NCBI GenBank assembly: GCA_964036155.1
Contig: OZ038422.1
Location: forward strand, 14,903,201 to 14,967,200
Direction of reading: 5' to 3'
DNA length: 64,000 nucleotides
Source: Diploscapter coronatus
Taxonomy: Eukaryota > Nematoda > Chromadorea > Rhabditida > Rhabditidae
Shown here: one piece after another, positions 48,733 to 60,893 of the stretch
Layout of the letters: every line of letters starts with the position of its first letter
Numbering within the stretch: position 1 is the stretch's first letter
Translations under genes and position numbers: made by a program
Notes under the pieces: model-generated
The model's input: the letters and a program-made list of their open reading frames with translations, nothing else
What the model was told of the DNA's origin: nothing
Databases searched by the model: none

Positions 48733-50464
48733 GGTCTGTCGTAAAGAGCGAGGGAAGAGAGTCACTCGAATAAAACATGGAACCTATTAAATCATCTTAT
48801 ATATACTGGTGCTGTAGACCAAAGACATTCAATTAGCCATTTTGGTGTTCAAGTCCATTAGATCTCTGGAACGTAAGGTTAATCATTGACACGTAAGGTT
48901 GACAAATGGACACGTCAGGGAAAGAACAGAGATTAAGGAAAAAAGATAAGCCATCAGTTCTGCAAGCACGAAAAACCTGAAGCCTCATGATCTCACGATT
49001 CCCCATCGAACGCATCCTAATAAAGCTGATAGAAGAGGATAGAAAAGGGCCAACATTATCGTGCTAGATGTTTCAAAGTGTTAGAAGGGTAATAATAATG
49101 GCTTTCTAATAATATATAATTTGCTAAAAGAAATTTTTTGTTTATCGGTTCTGGCATTGAGATGCGCATGACTGATTCTGAGGGCTTTGATAAAAAAAAA
49201 GTGGCACAAAAAATTGTAAATAAAATCTCCGCTCGTAGCTATTCTGACGATAAACTATTGATGATACCGATGATCAAATCCATAATAGAGCGCTCATAAA
49301 AGAAGGCGATATTAAAATCTTAATAAGAAGAAAAGTTCAGTGCCTGCAAAGTAAGAAATCGAGGACGTCATTTCCATCACTTTCTCCCATCTTTTTTGCA
49401 TGTTAAATAAAGTACAATTATAGAGATTGTTTCTTTATCGATTTTTAATTTGATAGGTCAAAGAATTAGTTGTTTGTTAATTTTTTTATCGCGAATTTAT
49501 GACCAGAACGTTGCAACACTGAAAAGATGTTGGACTTAGCCTAATCGAATGAGAAAAAATGGTTAGTCTTAATCTTATCAAGAACTTGACTATTAGTAAA
49601 AAGTGGGCGTTAATCACATTGGCTGAATAAAAACGAAGCCTTACTGACCTGTCGAAAGTAATGTTTGACTTTTATTGAAGCGAATCCTATCCAACATGAA
49701 TCATGATGGTGAAAGTGCCATAAATTACGGGAAGGTCTTGATCTGAGGAAAAAGAAAAATCATTTGATAAAAAGTGACAACTTTCATCCTTTCACCTTGA
49801 CTTCGTTCCAATATCCATATTCTTGGGCAGTGATTCAACTTCATATCCTTTCGTGCGCAATCTTGCAATGGATCCAACAAAGACAAGTGGAGAAACGATT
49901 ATTAAAAAAATCGTTTAACAGTGGATAGAATGGCAAGCAATCCATTGATATCCTCTTCAATCAGGTAATTAATTAAGAAAGAAAAGGAAATCATTTGCCA
50001 TTGTCGTGGGCACTACAATGACAAAACGATGCTTAGAAGAGAATTTAAAAATCGATATGGAGATGCGAAAAACGAGAGATAAAATAATTTTGAAAAGAGT
50101 TTATTATCGCAAATTTAAATAATAAATAATAAAATAGCGCTATTGACCGGTGACAGTTGAAAGGATTATTATTGCCTAGGACAAATGAACGAAAGTCTCT
50201 CCCGTTCCTGAATTTAATGTACAGAAATGCTCGGGGAATTAATGCTTACAAAAGTGATGAGGAGAAAGGCGCTTTTTTGTAAACTGAGAAATTTTACGCA
50301 ATCCTCTTTTGCACTTTACCTTCTGCACGGGATGAGACTCCCCTTCATCTGACCATTTAATATTATTATTTTTGATATAAAACTACTTAATAAATATCTA
50401 TGGTATTTAAATCTACTAATAAATTAAGTTTCCATCTTCGTCTATAGCGGGGAAGACGATGAAA
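48733..50464. other. Intergenic between H2 and H3
   Basis: Promoter of H2 (TATA box, AGATAAG at 48944-48950), then repeat-unit sequence shared with the other H units. No other gene. Confidence 0.6.
48797..48805 (-). promoter_or_regulatory. TATA box of H2
   Basis: TATATATAA on the minus strand, 65 bp before the start codon; the spacing is the same in H3-H6. Confidence 0.6.
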
Positions 50465-52149
50465 TTAAGCATTTAAGCATCGAATCACCCTTACAATAAT
50501 CACCCGCTGCATATCCTGAAAAATGATCGTTTTGATTTTTATACTAAACTTTCATTAAATCAACCCGAAGGCTAACTAGTGAAATTATTAATTTTAGTAC
50601 ATCTTGAAATGTCCACTGGTTGTTCGCATTACAGGTGAGAGTAGGTGTGGGGTTCTAAATAATCATCTATGAATAAATTTTCATCAAATATAATTATTTG
50701 CAACAAATACAGTGACAATTAAGTTTAAAAACGCAAGATTTTCAATCACATCTGTTCTACTCTTTTATCACAACTCTAACTGGATAAATATTAGTAACGC
50801 GGTTATCGGGAACGAGAGTGCTAGAGTAGTCACAGAAAAATACGCTGTTTCTCTTCATTATACATGCTATTTAGTTGTAGGGATGAAAGAATTTCAATCG
50901 CTTGCATTCATCTTTATGTCCGAATAGTTGTTTTTTTGCGTACTAACAATATCTCAAGAAATACTAAATGATCAAATTTTGCAATTAAACCTAATTTCAG
51001 CCAGGCGAATAATTATTAACTCTTATGAATAGACGTTCAAAATTCTTGCGTTTTTCCGAATATTTGTTCGCCATCGATGCTCAATATCATAAATGTTCAT
51101 TTATTGATTAATTATTCAATTCAAAATTTCTCACCGGAAGATCAGTGAGTTCAGCGGGAACCTAAATTTGAAAATAATTATTGAAAAGGACGTTAGAACA
51201 TAAACTGTGATCTATGTAGAAATCTGTTTTCGAAGTGTATGTCTAGCGATTAGCCAAAAACTTGAACCTGATTTAATAGATCGTAAACTATTATCCAAAT
51301 ATCGTAAAATTGCTAATTCAGAATGAAGTTTACTAAAATACGAAAAATGTCTTCATGAGAAACTGTTATAACTAAAATGAAGATGATTTCAAAAAGAAGA
51401 ATGAGATTCTCTGTAAAAGGGATATATTTTTTTCTAACATCGATAAGAATTAAACACTTGTTGATAATTTTTCAATGTTTCTTTATCGTAAAAGTTAAAA
51501 TAAACGTGATAAATCATTAATTGAATTGAAGAATTTCGGTGAAAAGGGATAAGAATAAAGGCACTATTTATCACTTACATCACCATTTACATCAACGTTT
51601 GCACCAGGTCCCACACAATTGTAGCTAATACGGCATATTCCGTCAGTACCCACGGTAGCAACAGGAGCAGCGGGGTTAAATACCCCGTACTCTAAATTTG
51701 GATTACCAAGCGGTCCAATTGTCGGGCCATTCGGGTTACAAGCGCACGCTGAAAATATAGCTGGTTCAATTTTTCACAACGATTTTTTTTACAAAAGATG
51801 CATAAATAGTTGAAAGAAGGCAGGATAGTGAATAAGGAATTTAGAATAATTAATTTCGGATTGAAAAAGAGAATTCCGATTCAACAAATTTTAATCCAAG
51901 TTTAATGAGTAAATTCCTGCTTCAAATACTTATGCGATCTAATAACATATGCTTATCTGATTTTTACTCTCAGAAATAGTACTCAGACTGACTTATCGAG
52001 TTACCGCACTGATGGTTTGTCTCTATCGTTACCTAGATTTACCAAAATATCGAAGATTTACCTGTCGTGTCTCCTGGAACGGTTCGTGCACAGGGCGATA
52101 CGATTGTGATTGAAAGTGCCAGAAGTTGGACGACGAGTAAAGAATTCAT
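50465..52149 (-). CDS. Stalkless C6-domain secreted protein (H3)
   Basis: Five exons, high to low: 52149-52062, 51748-51579 (or 51591), 51161-51135, 50654-50601, 50515-50465, giving 129 or 125 residues. Signal peptide MNSLLVVQLLALSITIVSP, CARTVPGDTT, C6 domain (ACAC, ICRISYNC, LTCNANNQW, IRC). The domain starts C-A-C, one residue shorter than the family C-x-x-C. The second exon has two donors 12 bp apart (GAT|GTAAAT and GAT|GTAAGT) from a small duplication, so the residues VNGD may be optional. The third exon is nine codons (VPAELTDLP). TATA box 65 bp upstream. Confidence 0.8.
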
Positions 52150-53910
52150 GGTCTGTCGTAAAGAGCGAGGGAATGGAATCACTCGAATAAAACATGAAAT
52201 CTATCAAATCGTCTTATATATAGTGGCGCTCTAGGCCAAAGACATTCGATTAGCCATTTCGGTGTTCAAGTCCATTAGATCTCTTGAACGTAAGGCTAAT
52301 CATTGACACGTAAGGTTGACAAATGGACACGTCAGGGAAAGAACAGAGATTAACGAAAAAAGATAAGCCATCAGTTCTGCAAGTACGAAAAACCTGAAGC
52401 CTCATGATCTTACGATTTTCCATCGAACGCATCCAAATAAAGCTGATAGAAGAGGATAGAAAAAGCCAACATCATCGTGCTAGATGTTTCGAAGTGTTAG
52501 AAGGGTAATAATAATAATAATGGTTTTCTAATAATATATAATTTGCTAAACGAAATTTTTTGTTTATCGATTTTGGTCTTGAGACGCGCATAATTGTGAT
52601 CCTAAGGGTTTTGATCAAAAAAAAATTTGGCACAAAAATTGTAAATAAAATCTCCGCTCGTAGCCATTCTGACGATAAACTATTGATGATACCGATGATC
52701 AAATCCATAATAGAACGTTTATAACAGAAAGCGATATTAAAATATCTTGATAAAAAAAGTTCGGTGCCTGCAAAGTAAGAGATCGGAGAACATCACTTTC
52801 TCCTCATTCATTTATTATCATTTGATTTTAGCCATATCTTCTTTTTGCAGATTAGCTGAAATACAACTAGAAAGATGGATTCTTTATCGATTTTTAATTT
52901 GATAGGTCAAAAAATTAGTTGTTTGTTAATTTTTTTTATCACAAATTTATGACCAGAACGTTACAACACCAAAAAAAGTTGGACCTAGCCTAATCGAATG
53001 AGAAAAAATGGTTAGTCTTAATCTTATCAAGAACTTGACTATTAGTAAAAAGTGGGCGTTAATCACATTGGCTGAATAAAAACGAAGCCTCACTGACCTG
53101 TCGAAAGTAATGTTTAACCTTTTATTGAAGCGAATCCCATCCAACATGAATCATGATGGTGAAAGTGCCATAAATTACGGGAAGGTCTTGATCTGAAGAA
53201 AAAGAAAGATCATTTGATAAAAAGTGACAACTTTCATCCTTTCACCTTGACTTCGTTCCAATATCCATATTCTTGGGCAGTGATTCAACTTCATTCATTT
53301 TTCACCCGCAATCCTGCAATGAATCTAACAAAGGCGAGTGAAGAGACGATTATAAAAGAAATCGTTTAACAGTGGATAGAATGGCAAGCAATCCATTGAT
53401 ATCCTCTTCAATCAGGTAATTAATTAAGAAAGAAAAGGAAATCATTTGCCATTGTCGTGGGCACTACAATAGCAAAATCTGATGCTTAGAAAAAAATTTC
53501 AAAATCGATATAAAGATGTGAAAAACGAGAGATAAAATCATTTTGAAAAGAGTTTATTATCGAAAATTTAAATAATAAAATAGCGCTATTGACCAGTGAC
53601 AGTTGAAAGGATTATTATTGTCTAGGTCAAATGAACGAAAGTCTCTCCCGTTTCTCAATTTAATGCACAGAAATGTTCAAGGAATTCATGCTTACAAAAA
53701 TGGTGAGGAGAAAGGCGCTTTTTTGTAAACTGGGAAATTTTATGCAATCCTCTTTCGCACTTTACTCTCTGCACGGGATGAGACTCCCCTTCATCTGACC
53801 ATTTAATATTATTATTCTTGGTATAAAGCAGCTTAATAAATATCTATGGAATCTAAATCTACTAATAAATTAAGCTTCCATCTTCGTCTATAGCGGGGAA
53901 GACGATGAAA
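52150..53910. other. Intergenic between H3 and H4
   Basis: Promoter of H3 with TATA box and AGATAAG (52361), then repeat-unit sequence. A short (TAA)n run lies at 52507-52520. No other gene. Confidence 0.6.
52214..52222 (-). promoter_or_regulatory. TATA box of H3
   Basis: TATATATAA on the minus strand, 65 bp before the H3 start codon. Confidence 0.6.
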
Positions 53911-55792
53911 TTAAGCAACAAGGCAGGAAATTAGATTGACAATAACGACTGGTCCCTGAAACAATATAATAGCAAGGAGGCTCCTAGAAAAAGGCACCAG
54001 GACACCGGGACACCAGTTAGAAAAAGACACCACTTTTTTCTTTTCGTCTCTTGCTTTCTCATACTATTTCTTTAGAAAGGGTGGTGTCTTTTTCTAACTG
54101 GTGTCCCGGTGTCCTGGTGTCTTTTTCTATGAGCCAGCAAGGAAATTTTGTTTTATATAAATAAGATAATCTTCTAATTATTTGAAATGAAATTATTTAT
54201 CAAATAGTTAATTTTATTACATTTCCTTCTTGGTACTGCCACATCCTGGTATTAGCGTTGCACTCGAGCTCGACCTCCTCCTAAATAATCAAGCTTATTG
54301 GAGTCATGGTGATTCACGGTATTTTTCAATTAATATAGACCTAAATTTTTCCTGATAATTATTTTTAAAAAAAAAGTCAATGGATCTTATCACATGACCG
54401 AACAGGTATGAGATGTATGGTTTTACTCATTTTCCTGTTATGGGTAGTCCTGGACAACCAATAAAAGGAAAAGGGTAATCTATACATTTCATGCATGGTT
54501 CCGGTCATGAGAATAGGATCTACGTAATTGTTTTCTAAATTATGCATTAGGAAAATCATCCTGATATATCTGACAGTATTTAATGTTTCTCAACGTAAAA
54601 TATCAATACTATGTATATGTGTGCATTCATTGATCACTGTTTGATCAAATGAGCTAGAATCTCTTCAGTTTTGTTAACAACGCGAGTATCAACGAAATCT
54701 CAAAAAGGAATCAGGTCGATTTTTTGAAATGAGCTAAATTTCGTATATTTGTTCTTTCTTTTTCCTATATCTGTAAACGTGGTTATGGTTCGACTGACCA
54801 AGATAACACTTATTCGAAGTAACAATTTACTTACCGCTCCTGCACCATCTATATCATCAATAGTAACTATTCCGTTGTTCAACTAAATTTATGAAAATAA
54901 TTATTAAAAAGAATATTAAAATATAAATTGTGACCTATGTAGAAATCTGTTTTCGAAGTGTATGTTTAGTGATTAGCCAAAAACTTGAACATGATTTAAT
55001 ATATCATGGACTATTATCCAAATATCGTAAAATTGCTAATTCAAAATGAAGTTTACTGAATTATGAAAAACGTTTTCGTAAGAAACTTATAGCTAAAGTG
55101 AAGATGATTTCAAGAAGAAGAACGAGATCCTCTGTAAAAGGGATATATTTTTGTCTAGCATCGATAAGAAGTCAATACTTATTAATAATATTTCAATGTT
55201 TTTTAACGTAAAAGTTAAAAGAAACGTGATTTATCACTTACATCAATATTTGCATCATCTCCCACACAATTGTAGCTAATACGGCATATTCCGTCAGCAC
55301 CCACGGCAGCAACAGGAGCAGCGGGGTTAAATGGCCCAGCTCCCGTGGCTGCATTAGTAGCGCCGATTTCCGGGCCATTCTGATTACAAGCGCACGCTGA
55401 AAATGTGGTTGATTCAATTTTCACAACAATGTTTTACAAAAGGTACATAATTAATTGAAAGAAAGCAGGGTTGGAAATAAGGAATGTAGAATAATTCATT
55501 TCGGATTGAAAAAAGATTCCGATTCAATAAATTTTAATTCAATTTTAATGCGTAAATTCCTGCTTCAAATACTTATGCGATCTAATAACATATATTTATC
55601 TGATTTTTACTCTCAGAAATAGAACTCGGACTGACTTATCGAGTTACCGCACTGATGGTTTGTCTCTATCGTTACCTAGATTTACCAAAATATCGAAGAT
55701 TTACCTGTCGTGTCTCCTGGATCGGTTCGTGCACAGGGCGATACGATTGTGATTGAAAGTGCCAGAAGCTGGGCGACGAGTAAAGACTTCAT
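53911..55792 (-). CDS. Stalkless C6-domain secreted protein (H4)
   Basis: Five exons, high to low: 55792-55705, 55396-55242, 54882-54835, 54280-54221, 53955-53911, giving 131 residues. Signal peptide MKSLLVAQLLALSITIVSP, CARTDPGDTT, C6 domain (ACAC, ICRISYNC, LECNANTRMW, ISC). Third exon sixteen codons (LNNGIVTIDDIDGAGA); the fourth exon (EEVELECNANTRMWQYQEGN) is the most diverged of the group. Intron 4 contains a 157-bp foldback element. TATA box 65 bp upstream and AGATAAG about 210 bp upstream. Confidence 0.82.
53979..54135. mobile_element. Foldback (hAT-like) MITE, element 4, in intron of H4
   Basis: A 157-bp element with arms of about 60 bp (GGCTCCTAGAAAAAGGCACC...) flanked by the exact 8-bp direct repeat AGCAAGGA (53971-53978 and 54136-54143). 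The loop has CTCATACTATTTC. It shares its end sequence with element 2 but has longer arms containing a repeated GAYACCAG block. It lies between exons 4 and 5 of H4 and is absent from the same intron of H2, H3, H5 and H6. Confidence 0.9.
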
Positions 55793-57533
55793 GGTCTGTC
55801 GTAAAGAGCGAGGGAAGAGAATCACTCGAATAAAACATGAAACCTATCCAATCGTCTTATATATACTGGCGCTGTAGGCCAAAGACATTCAATTAGCCAT
55901 TTTGGTGTTAAAGCTCATTAGATCCCTCGAGCGTAAGCTTAGTCAGTTGTAAGTAAGATTGGCGATAAGCACGTAAAAGAAAGAACAGAGATTAAGGAAA
56001 AAAGATAAGCCATCAGTTCTGCAAGCACGAAAAACCTGAAGCCTCATGATCTCACGATTCCCCATCGAACGCATCCTAATAAAGCTGATAGAAGAAGATA
56101 GAAAAAAGTTAACATCGTCGTGCCAAATGTCGATTTATTAGAAGAGTAATAGGGAAATTCAAATGATGCATAAAATTCGCTGAGCATGGTTCTTTCTTAT
56201 TTTAAAGCGTTGGATGAACAAGAATTTCGATTTTCGAAGTTTCAGTAAAAATCAGCATATAAAGATTGAAATTAGAGCATCCGCTTGTAATTCTTCTGAG
56301 CGTCTAGCTGTTGATGATCAAATCCATAATAGAGCGCTCATAAAAGAAAGTGATATTAAAATATCTTGATAAAAGAAGTTCGATGCCTGCAAAGTAAGAG
56401 ATCGAAGAACGTCACTTCCGTCACTTTCTCCCATCTTTTTTTATCATCATTTGATTTTAGCCGCATCTTTTCTTTTTGCAGATTAGCTGAAATATAATTA
56501 GAAAGATGGATTCTTTGTTGATTTTCAATTCGATAGATCAAAGAATTAGTTGTTTGTTAGTTTCTTCATCGCGAATTTATGACCAGAACGTTGCGACACT
56601 GAAAAGATGTTGAACCTAGCCTAATCGAATGAGAAAAATGGTTAGTCCTAATCTTATCAAGAACTTGATTATTAGTAAAAAGTGGGTGTTAATCACATTG
56701 GCTGAATAAAAACGAAGCCTCACTGACCTGTCGAAAGTAATGTTTAACCTTTTAGTGAAGCGAATCCCATCCAACATGAATCATGATGGTGAAAGTGCCA
56801 TAAATTACGAGAAATAATGGTTTTGCCCTGAAAAAAAGAAAGATCATTTGATAAAAAGTGATAGCTTTCACCTTGATTTCATTTCAATATCCATATTCTT
56901 GGGCAGTGATTCAACTTCATATCCTTTCGTGCGCAATCTTGCAATGGATCCAACAAAGACAAGTGAAGAAATGATTATAAAAGGAATCGTTTAACAGTGG
57001 ATAGAATGGCAAGCAATCCATTGATATCCTCCTCTATCAGGCAATTAATTAAAAAGGAAAAGGAAGTCATTTGCCATTGTCGTGGGCGCTACAATGATAA
57101 AACGATGCTTAGGAGAGAATTTAAAAATCGATATGGAGATGCGAAAAACGAGAGATAAAATAATTTTGAAAAGAGTTTATTGTCGAAAATTTAAATAATA
57201 AAATAGCGCTATTGACCGGTGACAGTTGAAAGGAATATTATAATCTAGGGCAAATGAACGGAAGTCTCTCCCGTTCCTCAATTTAATACACAGAAATGTT
57301 CAAGGAATTCATGCTTACAAAAATGGTGAGGAGAAAGGCGCTTTTTTGTAAACTGGGAAATTTTATGCAATCCTCTTTCGCACTTTACCCTCTGCACGGG
57401 ATGAGACTCCCCTTCGTCTGACCGTTAAATATTATTATTTTTGATATAAAGCTACTTAATACATATCTATGGCATCTAAATCTACTAATAAATTAAGCTT
57501 CCATCTTCGTCTATAGCGGAGAAGACGATAAAA
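55793..57533. other. Intergenic between H4 and H5
   Basis: H4 promoter and repeat-unit sequence. The perfect 3360-bp repeat begins at 56028. The 61-codon minus-strand frame at 56356-56541 recurs at 59716 and 63076 only because of that repeat. Confidence 0.6.
55857..55865 (-). promoter_or_regulatory. TATA box of H4
   Basis: TATATATAA on the minus strand, 65 bp before the H4 start codon. Confidence 0.6.
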
Positions 57534-59166
57534 TTAAGGATTAATTAAGCATCGGATGGACATAACGTTATTCATCTGTGCATCCTGAAAATGATCATTT
57601 TGATTTCCATGCTTCTTCATTAAATTAACCCGAAGGATAGCTAATGAAATCATTGATTTTAGTACCTGTGTAACCCACTGGTTGTTCGCATTACAGGTGA
57701 GCGTAGCTAGGATCTAAATAATCAGCTATGATTAAATATTCATAAAATATAATTATTTGCAACAAATACAATGGTAATTAAGAAGTTTAAAAACTCAAGA
57801 TTTTCAATCACATCTGTTCTACTCTTTTATCACAACTCTAACTGGATAAATATTAGTAACGCGGTTATCGGGAATGAGAGAGAGCTAGGGAAGTCACAGA
57901 AAAATCCACTGCTTCTCTTCATTATACATGCTATTTAGTCGCAGGAATGAAAGAATTTCAATTGCCTGCATTCATCTCTACGTCCGAATAATCGCTTTTT
58001 GTGCATTAACAATATCTCAAGAAATATTAAAGTGCATCAAATTTTTCAATTAAACCTAATTTCAGCCAGGCGAATAATTATTAACTCTTATGAATAGACG
58101 TTCAAAATTCTTGCGCTTTTCCGAATATCTGTTCGCCATCGATGCTCAATATCATAAATATTCATTTATTGATTAATTATTTAATTAAAAATTTCTCACC
58201 GTTTGGACCACCCCAGAATTGGGATCACCAATACCAAATTGTCCATTGTTGAGCTGAATTTATGAAAATAATTATTGAAAAAGGACGTTAAAACATAAAC
58301 TGTGATCTGTTTTCGAAGTGTATGTCTAGTGATTAGCCGAAGACTTGAACATTATTTAATATATCATGGACTATTATCCAAATATCGTAAAATTGTTAAT
58401 TCAGAATGAAGTTTACTGAATTATGAAAAATGTTTTCGTAAGAAACTTATAGCTAAAGTGAAGATGATTTCAAGAAGAAGAATGAGATCCTCTGTAAAAG
58501 GGATATATTTTTGTCTAATATAGATAAGAAGTGAACACTTGTTGATAACTTTTCAATGTTTCTTTATCGTAAAAGTTAAAAGAAACGTGATTTATCACTT
58601 ACATCAATATTTGCACCACGTCCTGTACAACTGTAGCTAATGGTGCATGTTCCGTCAGCACCCACGGCAGCAACAGGAACAGCGGGGTTAAAAACTCCGA
58701 ACTCTACATTTGGATCAGGATTAGGTCCCATTGGCGGGCCATTCGGGTTACAAGCGCACGCTGAAAATATGGTTGATTCAATTTTCACAACAATGCTTTA
58801 CAAAAGGTACATAATTAATTGAAAGAAAGCAGGGTTGGAAATAAGGAATGTAGAATAATTCATTTCGGATTGAAAAAAGATTCCGATTCAATAAATTTTA
58901 ATTCAATTTTAATGCGTAAGTTCCTGCTTCAAATACTTATGTGATTTAGTAACATGCTTATCTGATTTTTACTCTCAGAAATAGAACTCAGACTGACTTA
59001 TCGAGTTACCGCACTGATGATTTATCTTTATCGTTACCTAGATTTGTCGAAATATTGAAAATTTACCTGGGTTTGGAGTTGGCTCTCCTCCTGGAACGGT
59101 TCGTACACAGGGCGATACGATTGTGATTGAAAGTGCCAGAAGCTGGATGACGAGTAAAGAATTCAT
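57534..59166 (-). CDS. Stalkless C6-domain secreted protein (H5)
   Basis: Five exons, high to low: 59166-59067, 58760-58603, 58253-58200, 57713-57666, 57584-57534, giving 136 residues. Signal peptide MNSLLVIQLLALSITIVSP, CVRTVPGGEPTPNP, C6 domain with cysteines at about 35, 37, 72, 78, 111 and 132 (ACAC, TCTISYSC, LTCNANNQW, IRC). The domain begins C-x-C instead of C-x-x-C. The third exon has eighteen codons (LNNGQFGIGDPNSGVVQT). TATA box 65 bp upstream; the AGATAAG site of H2-H4 is changed to GATAG here. Confidence 0.83.
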
Positions 59167-60893
59167 GGTCTGTCGTAAAGAGCGAGGGAAGAGAATCACT
59201 CGAATAAAACATGGAACCTATCCAATCGTCTTATATATATATACTAATGCTATAAGCGAAAGGCTTTTTCTCTTAATTAACTTTTCTTCAAGTCCGTCAG
59301 ATCTCTCGAACGTAAGGCTGACCAATTGACACGTAAGGGAAAGAAGGGAATGGAAGGAAAAGTGATAGGCTATCAATTCTGTAAGCGCGAAAAACCTGAA
59401 GCCTCATGATCTCACGATTCCCCATCGAACGCATCCTAATAAAGCTGATAGAAGAAGATAGAAAAAAGTTAACATCGTCGTGCCAAATGTCGATTTATTA
59501 GAAGAGTAATAGGGAAATTCAAATGATGCATAAAATTCGCTGAGCATGGTTCTTTCTTATTTTAAAGCGTTGGATGAACAAGAATTTCGATTTTCGAAGT
59601 TTCAGTAAAAATCAGCATATAAAGATTGAAATTAGAGCATCCGCTTGTAATTCTTCTGAGCGTCTAGCTGTTGATGATCAAATCCATAATAGAGCGCTCA
59701 TAAAAGAAAGTGATATTAAAATATCTTGATAAAAGAAGTTCGATGCCTGCAAAGTAAGAGATCGAAGAACGTCACTTCCGTCACTTTCTCCCATCTTTTT
59801 TTATCATCATTTGATTTTAGCCGCATCTTTTCTTTTTGCAGATTAGCTGAAATATAATTAGAAAGATGGATTCTTTGTTGATTTTCAATTCGATAGATCA
59901 AAGAATTAGTTGTTTGTTAGTTTCTTCATCGCGAATTTATGACCAGAACGTTGCGACACTGAAAAGATGTTGAACCTAGCCTAATCGAATGAGAAAAATG
60001 GTTAGTCCTAATCTTATCAAGAACTTGATTATTAGTAAAAAGTGGGTGTTAATCACATTGGCTGAATAAAAACGAAGCCTCACTGACCTGTCGAAAGTAA
60101 TGTTTAACCTTTTAGTGAAGCGAATCCCATCCAACATGAATCATGATGGTGAAAGTGCCATAAATTACGAGAAATAATGGTTTTGCCCTGAAAAAAAGAA
60201 AGATCATTTGATAAAAAGTGATAGCTTTCACCTTGATTTCATTTCAATATCCATATTCTTGGGCAGTGATTCAACTTCATATCCTTTCGTGCGCAATCTT
60301 GCAATGGATCCAACAAAGACAAGTGAAGAAATGATTATAAAAGGAATCGTTTAACAGTGGATAGAATGGCAAGCAATCCATTGATATCCTCCTCTATCAG
60401 GCAATTAATTAAAAAGGAAAAGGAAGTCATTTGCCATTGTCGTGGGCGCTACAATGATAAAACGATGCTTAGGAGAGAATTTAAAAATCGATATGGAGAT
60501 GCGAAAAACGAGAGATAAAATAATTTTGAAAAGAGTTTATTGTCGAAAATTTAAATAATAAAATAGCGCTATTGACCGGTGACAGTTGAAAGGAATATTA
60601 TAATCTAGGGCAAATGAACGGAAGTCTCTCCCGTTCCTCAATTTAATACACAGAAATGTTCAAGGAATTCATGCTTACAAAAATGGTGAGGAGAAAGGCG
60701 CTTTTTTGTAAACTGGGAAATTTTATGCAATCCTCTTTCGCACTTTACCCTCTGCACGGGATGAGACTCCCCTTCGTCTGACCGTTAAATATTATTATTT
60801 TTGATATAAAGCTACTTAATACATATCTATGGCATCTAAATCTACTAATAAATTAAGCTTCCATCTTCGTCTATAGCGGAGAAGACGATAAAA
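59167..60893. other. Intergenic between H5 and H6
   Basis: H5 promoter, then from 59388 an exact copy of 56028 onward. No other gene. Confidence 0.6.
59231..59243 (-). promoter_or_regulatory. TATA box of H5
   Basis: Extended TATATATATATAA on the minus strand, 65 bp before the H5 start codon; an identical site serves H6 at 62591-62603. Confidence 0.6.

Noticed and set aside
56356..56541. 61-codon minus-strand frame repeated at 59716 and 63076
   Set aside because: Its recurrence is only due to the perfect 3360-bp repeat and it is not kept open in the older units.
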